Position numbers and translations under genes: made by a program
DNA from: Gluconacetobacter johannae
GTDB lineage: Bacteria > Pseudomonadota > Alphaproteobacteria > Acetobacterales > Acetobacteraceae
Assembly (NCBI RefSeq): GCF_025994435.1
Contig: NZ_BAQK01000025.1
Span: 43,515 to 107,514 of the forward strand
Reading direction: 5' to 3'
Length of the DNA stretch: 64,000 nt
In this document: piece after piece, positions 60,466 through 64,000 of the stretch
Numbering within the stretch: the first letter of the stretch is position 1
How the letters are laid out: the number at the start of each line of letters is the position of its first letter
Notes under the pieces: model-generated
Seen by the model: only the letters and a program-made list of their open reading frames with translations
Databases searched by the model: none
Told to the model about the DNA's origin: nothing

Positions 60466-61695
60466 TCACAGCGCGCCGCCGCGCCGCCCGATCTGCGCGC
60501 CGAGCCGCAGCCGCAGCGCGTTCAGCTTGATGAAGCCCTGGGCATCGGCCTGGTTATAGGCGCCTTCGTCATCCTCGAAGGTGACCACGCGCGTGTCGTA
60601 CAGGCTGTTCGGGCTTTCACGCCCGACGCAGATGACGTTGCCCTTGTACAGCTTCAGGCGCACGCGACCGGTCACCGAATGCTGGCTCTCGTCGATCAGG
60701 GCCTGCAGCATCCGGCGCTCGGGCGAGAACCAGAACCCGTTATAGATCAACTCCGCATAGCGGGGCATCAGGCTGTCCTTCAGGTGGCCGGCCTCGCGAT
60801 CTAGGGTGATGGTCTCCATGCTGCGATGGGCGGCCAGCAGGATGGTGCCGCCGGGCGTTTCGTAGATGCCGCGCGACTTCATGCCCACGAAGCGGTTTTC
60901 CACCAGGTCCAGCCGTCCGATCCCGTTCGCCCGGCCCAGTTCGTTCAGGCGGGTCAGCAGGGTCGCGGGCGACAGGGTCACGCCGTTCAGCGCCACCGGA
61001 TCGCCCGAAACGAAGTCGATCGCGATCTCGGTCGCGACGTCCGGGGCGTTTTCAGGCGAGATCGTGCGCTGGAACACGATCTCATCGGGCGCCACCGCCG
61101 GGTCTTCCAGCAGTTTTCCTTCGGACGACGAATGCAGCAGGTTGGCATCGACCGAGAACGGGGCCTCGCCGCGCTTGTCCTTGGCGATGGGGATCTGATG
61201 TTCCTCGGCAAAGGCCAGCAGGCGCGTGCGCGAGGTCAGGTCCCATTCGCGCCAGGGCGAGATGACGGTGACGTCGGGCTTCAGCGCGTAATAGGCCAGT
61301 TCGAAGCGGACTTGGTCGTTGCCCTTGCCGGTGGCCCCGTGGGCGACGGCGTCCGCGCCGACCGCCTCGGCGATCTCGATCTGGCGCTGGGCGATCAGCG
61401 GGCGGGCGATGGAGGTGCCCAGCAGGTACTGGCCTTCATACAGCGTGTTCGCGCGGAACATCGGGAAGACGAAGTCCTTCACGAAGGTCTCGCGCAGGTC
61501 TTCGACGAAGATTTCCTTCACGCCGAACATCTCGGCCTTCTTGCGGGCGGGCTCCAGTTCCTCTCCCTGTCCCAGGTCGGCCGTGAAGGTCACGACCTCG
61601 CACCCGTAGCTGGTCTGCAACCAGCGCAGGATCACGGACGTGTCGAGACCGCCTGAATAGGCGAGCACGACCTTCTTGACGTCCTTTGCGGCCAT
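60466..61695 (-). CDS. argG: Argininosuccinate synthase
   Basis: 409 residues from the ATG at 61695, with AGGAGA a little far upstream. The ATP pyrophosphatase P-loop is VLAYSGGLDTSVILRWL. Family segments are VAHGATGKGNDQVRFE and SREGEAP-like KDKRGEAPFSVDANLLH. It joins citrulline and aspartate in arginine synthesis. It is single-gene, with the FKBP gene 49 bases downstream. Confidence 0.97.
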   Translation of the reverse strand: MAAKDVKKVVLAYSGGLDTSVILRWLQTSYGCEVVTFTADLGQGEELEPARKKAEMFGVKEIFVEDLRETFVKDFVFPMFRANTLYEGQYLLGTSIARPLIAQRQIEIAEAVGADAVAHGATGKGNDQVRFELAYYALKPDVTVISPWREWDLTSRTRLLAFAEEHQIPIAKDKRGEAPFSVDANLLHSSSEGKLLEDPAVAPDEIVFQRTISPENAPDVATEIAIDFVSGDPVALNGVTLSPATLLTRLNELGRANGIGRLDLVENRFVGMKSRGIYETPGGTILLAAHRSMETITLDREAGHLKDSLMPRYAELIYNGFWFSPERRMLQALIDESQHSVTGRVRLKLYKGNVICVGRESPNSLYDTRVVTFEDDEGAYNQADAQGFIKLNALRLRLGAQIGRRGGAL

Positions 61696-61787
61696 GGGAA
61701 AAGGTCTCCTGTCGTCGAAGCTGAAGCGCGGGCGGGCCCGCCTGTAGGGTTCCCGCGTCCTAGCATTGGATGGCGGGCGGTGCCAGC

Positions 61788-61814
61788 GGGTGCGCCTATA
61801 TTTCAGGCGCACCC
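61788..61814. terminator. Hairpin downstream of rlmN
   Basis: A perfect 10-pair stem GGGTGCGCCT / AGGCGCACCC (61788-61797 and 61805-61814) with a seven-base loop lies eight bases beyond the rlmN stop codon. There is no T-run. It lies within the 127-base gap before argG. Confidence 0.65.
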
Positions 61815-61822
61815 CGTTCGGG

Positions 61823-63040
61823 TCAGGCCGGCTGGGTGCGGCGTTCGCGCTGGCTTTCGGTACGCAACTGCCCACACGCCGCCAGGATGTCGCGCCCGCG
61901 CGGCATGCGGATGGGCGAGGCGAAGCCCGCGTCCATCACGATCTGGGCGAATTTCGCCAACTGCTCGCGCGTCGAGGGCTTGTAGGCGCTGCCCGGCCAG
62001 GGGTTGAACGGGATCAGGTTGACCTTGGCCGGAATCCCCGCGATCAGGCGCACCAGTTCGCGGGCCTCGGCCTCGCTGTCATTCACGCCGCGCAGCATGA
62101 TGTACTCGAACGTGATCCGCCGCGCGTTGCTGGCGGCCGGATAGCGCCGGCAGGCCGCGATCAGCTCCTCGATCGGGTATTTGCGGTTCAGCGGCACGAT
62201 TTCGTCGCGCAGGTCGTTGCGGACCGCATGCAGCGAAATCGCCAGATTGATGCCCAGTTCGCTGCCGCACTGGTCCATCATCGGGATCACCCCCGAGGTG
62301 GACAGGGTGATGCGCCGGCGCGACAGGCCGATCCCCTCGCCATCCATGATGATTTTCATGGCCTTGGCGATGTTTTCGTAATTGTACAGCGGCTCGCCCA
62401 TGCCCATCAGCACGATGGTCGACAGCAGGCGCGGGGTCTCGCCCCGGGGGCTGGGCCATTCGCCATAGCTGTCGCGCGCCGCCATGAACTGGCCGACGAT
62501 TTCGGCGGCGCCCAGGTTGCGGACCAGCTTCTGGGTGCCGGTATGGCAGAAGGTGCAGGACAGGGTGCAGCCGACCTGCGAGGAAATGCATACCGCCCCG
62601 CGATCCTCGCGCCGGTCGGGGATGTAGACGGTCTCGGCTTCCTGCCCGTCGCGGAAGCGGAACAGGAATTTGCGCGTCTCGTCGGTGGATGTCTGCACCG
62701 TCGCGGCCTCGGGCCGGCCGATGACGAACCGTTCGGCCAGCTTGGCCTGCAATGGGCGGGCGATCGTGCTCATCCGCTCGAAATCGGTGACGCCCTGGTG
62801 ATAGATCCAGTGCCAGAGCTGCTTGGTCCGGAACGGCTTTTCGCCGATTTCCAGAAGCGCCTGGGTCATTTCCTCACGCGACAGGCCCACCAGTTCGCGC
62901 CTGCCATCGGGCAGCATGCCGCTAGGTGGCGCGAACAGCGCGGATTTCGCCAGGATCCGCTGGCGTTCCGCATCCGTCAGGGCGGCGGCCAGACCGGTGT
63001 CGGCGGTGTGCGGGGTCGCGGGGGCGGAGGCGGCGGTCAT
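61823..63040 (-). CDS. rlmN: 23S rRNA/tRNA (adenine-C2) methyltransferase RlmN
   Basis: 405 residues from the ATG at 63040. It is a radical-SAM enzyme that methylates A2503 of 23S rRNA and A37 of some tRNAs. The [4Fe-4S] motif is CTLSCTFCHTG. The SAM region is MGMGEPLYNYENI. The methyl-carrying Cys near the C terminus is in AACGQLR, and EYIMLRGVND is family-typical. An N-terminal accessory domain binds RNA. tlyA lies upstream on the same strand. Confidence 0.95.
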   Translation of the reverse strand: MTAASAPATPHTADTGLAAALTDAERQRILAKSALFAPPSGMLPDGRRELVGLSREEMTQALLEIGEKPFRTKQLWHWIYHQGVTDFERMSTIARPLQAKLAERFVIGRPEAATVQTSTDETRKFLFRFRDGQEAETVYIPDRREDRGAVCISSQVGCTLSCTFCHTGTQKLVRNLGAAEIVGQFMAARDSYGEWPSPRGETPRLLSTIVLMGMGEPLYNYENIAKAMKIIMDGEGIGLSRRRITLSTSGVIPMMDQCGSELGINLAISLHAVRNDLRDEIVPLNRKYPIEELIAACRRYPAASNARRITFEYIMLRGVNDSEAEARELVRLIAGIPAKVNLIPFNPWPGSAYKPSTREQLAKFAQIVMDAGFASPIRMPRGRDILAACGQLRTESQRERRTQPA

Positions 63041-63144
63041 GGACAGATAATCATCCGGTTGGGGGCATGGCTGAATCCGCGCTGCGTAACACATTCGCGC
63101 GGCAAAAGGGGAAATACCTGCGCCCGTGGGGCCGGGGATTTGGG

Positions 63145-63885
63145 TCAGGCGTTCCGCCGGGCGGCGATGAGGAACTCGCGGTTTCCTTCCGGCCCGGTGA
63201 TCGGGCTGGGTTCGACGCCCAGGACCTGCCAGCCGGGCAGGGCGTCCCACCAGGCGCGAACGGTCTGGCAGACCTCGTCATGGACGGCCGGGTCGCGCAC
63301 CACGCCCTTGGGGCCGACGGCGGCCCGTCCGGCCTCGAATTGCGGCTTGATGAGCGCCACGGCCCAGGCGCCCGGACGGCACAGGTCCAGCCCGGCGGGC
63401 AGGACGGTACGCAGGCCGATGAAGCTGGCGTCACAGACCAGCACGTCGATCGGATCGGGGATGATCGTGTGGTCCAGCGTGCGGGCGTTGCATTTTTCCA
63501 GCACGACCACGCGCGGGTCGCTCCGCAGCTTCCATGCCAGTTGTCCATGCCCGACATCGACCGCGTAGACTTTCCGCACGCCGTGGGTCAGCAGAACGTC
63601 GGTGAAGCCGCCGGTCGATGCGCCGACATCCAGGCATATGCCGCCCTCGGGCGACAGGCCGAAATGCTCCAGCGCGTGGGCCAGCTTGACCCCGCCGCGC
63701 GACACCCAGGGATGGTCCTGCCCCCGCAGCGTCAGCGGCGCGTCCTCGGGCAACTGGTCACCGGCCTTCGCGACGCGCTGTTCGCCCGAAAACACCACGC
63801 CGGCCAGGATCAGCGCCTGCGCGCGGCTGCGTGTCTCCACCAGCCCCCGATCGACCAGCATCTGGTCCACGCGCCGCTTGGCCAT
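63145..63885 (-). CDS. tlyA: TlyA family rRNA methyltransferase / hemolysin A-like
   Basis: 246 residues. An N-terminal S4 RNA-binding domain (RRVDQMLVDRGLVETRSRAQ) is followed by an FtsJ-like methyltransferase with SAM motif CLDVGASTGGFTDVLL, VYAVDVGHGQLAW and the catalytic-tetrad region LIKPQFEAGR. TlyA methylates 2'-O of C1920 (23S) and/or C1409 (16S) in some bacteria. The position directly after dxs is the usual one. Confidence 0.93.
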   Translation of the reverse strand: MAKRRVDQMLVDRGLVETRSRAQALILAGVVFSGEQRVAKAGDQLPEDAPLTLRGQDHPWVSRGGVKLAHALEHFGLSPEGGICLDVGASTGGFTDVLLTHGVRKVYAVDVGHGQLAWKLRSDPRVVVLEKCNARTLDHTIIPDPIDVLVCDASFIGLRTVLPAGLDLCRPGAWAVALIKPQFEAGRAAVGPKGVVRDPAVHDEVCQTVRAWWDALPGWQVLGVEPSPITGPEGNREFLIAARRNA

Positions 63886-63916
63886 CCCGCCGGTCCCCCT
63901 GTCCCTGTCGTCCGGA

Positions 63917-64000
63917 TCAGGCCGTCTGCTGGGACGCGGCGACCCCCAGGGCGTGAAGCGCGGTATGGGCGATGGCGGCGGCGTCGAGTCCGGCCTCGTG
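63917..64000 (-). CDS. dxs: 1-deoxy-D-xylulose-5-phosphate synthase, last 27 codons
   Basis: The minus-strand frame entering from base 64000 reads HEAGLDAAAIAHTALHALG and ends at a TGA (63917-63919). The EAGLDA-x-IA-x-TAL pattern matches the C terminus of Dxs. The gene lies 31 bases upstream of tlyA, which is its usual partner in alphaproteobacteria. Only this fragment is visible, so the call rests on a short match plus context. Confidence 0.65.
   Translation of the reverse strand, partial: HEAGLDAAAIAHTALHALGVAASQQTA

Noticed and set aside
1..64000. Mobile elements, CRISPR arrays, defence islands, rRNA or tRNA genes
   Set aside because: Looked for transposase or integrase motifs, regularly spaced repeats, terminal inverted repeats with duplications and tRNA cloverleaf ends. 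None were seen. Composition is even apart from short intergenic AT-rich patches.

Overview
The window looks like a chromosomal segment of a high-GC alphaproteobacterium of the acetic acid bacteria (Acetobacteraceae). I infer a Gluconacetobacter-like organism. The reasons are a hexameric-type citrate synthase (gltA/aarA) beside a succinyl-CoA:acetate CoA-transferase (aarC), which together form the acetate-resistance version of the citric acid cycle; alphaproteobacterial gene orders (uvrC-pgsA-moaD-moaE, miaB-phoH-ybeY-corC, dxs-tlyA); and very GC-rich third codon positions throughout. I saw no rRNA, tRNA, insertion sequence, phage gene or CRISPR array. Genes are dense and mostly in short operons with overlapping start and stop codons.

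Layout. 1-5.7 kb: the end of a metallo-beta-lactamase-fold hydrolase, then the stress trio prkA / yeaH-like / spoVR. 6.0-8.8 kb: a compact four-gene operon for a tryptophan-tryptophylquinone (TTQ) amine dehydrogenase (heavy chain, light chain, two monoheme cytochromes c), with none of the usual mauF/E/D/G maturation genes and no cupredoxin. This is the most unusual locus here. 8.9-14.5 kb: nucleoside deoxyribosyltransferase, guaB, an RsmB-like rRNA methyltransferase and a CPA1 Na+/H+ antiporter. 14.5-21.1 kb: L,D-transpeptidase, OmpR-type regulator, xthA, uvrC, pgsA, a lipoprotein, moaD and moaE. 21.4-24.4 kb: class Ia ribonucleotide reductase nrdA-nrdB. 24.5-28.8 kb: TrmN6-like methyltransferase, polyprenyl diphosphate synthase, murI, pyrE and two small proteins. 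28.9-34.5 kb: gltA, SixA-like phosphatase, chorismate mutase, a PPP-type phosphatase, a small membrane protein and aarC.

34.5-45 kb: an unusually long SMC, a DsbA-like oxidoreductase, a BASS-family transporter, corC, ybeY, phoH and miaB. 45-51.4 kb: tamA-tamB, the outer-membrane assembly system. 51.4-55 kb: a lone receiver domain, a sterol-desaturase-family hydroxylase, a PACE efflux protein, CarD and a bestrophin. 55.2-58 kb: the glutathione-dependent formaldehyde pathway (class III alcohol dehydrogenase plus S-formylglutathione hydrolase) followed by an RNase T2-family lipoprotein. 58-64 kb: yjbQ, trpS, a Cys-rich secreted protein, an FKBP lipoprotein, argG, rlmN, tlyA and the last 27 codons of dxs.

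How the genes may work together. If the TTQ enzyme oxidises methylamine, its product formaldehyde could be cleared by the glutathione pathway 48 kb away. gltA and aarC support growth in acetate. prkA-yeaH-spoVR, carD and the Na+/H+ antiporter are consistent with stress adaptation. Most of the rest is housekeeping. Product names rest on motif and whole-protein recognition by eye; no database search was run.
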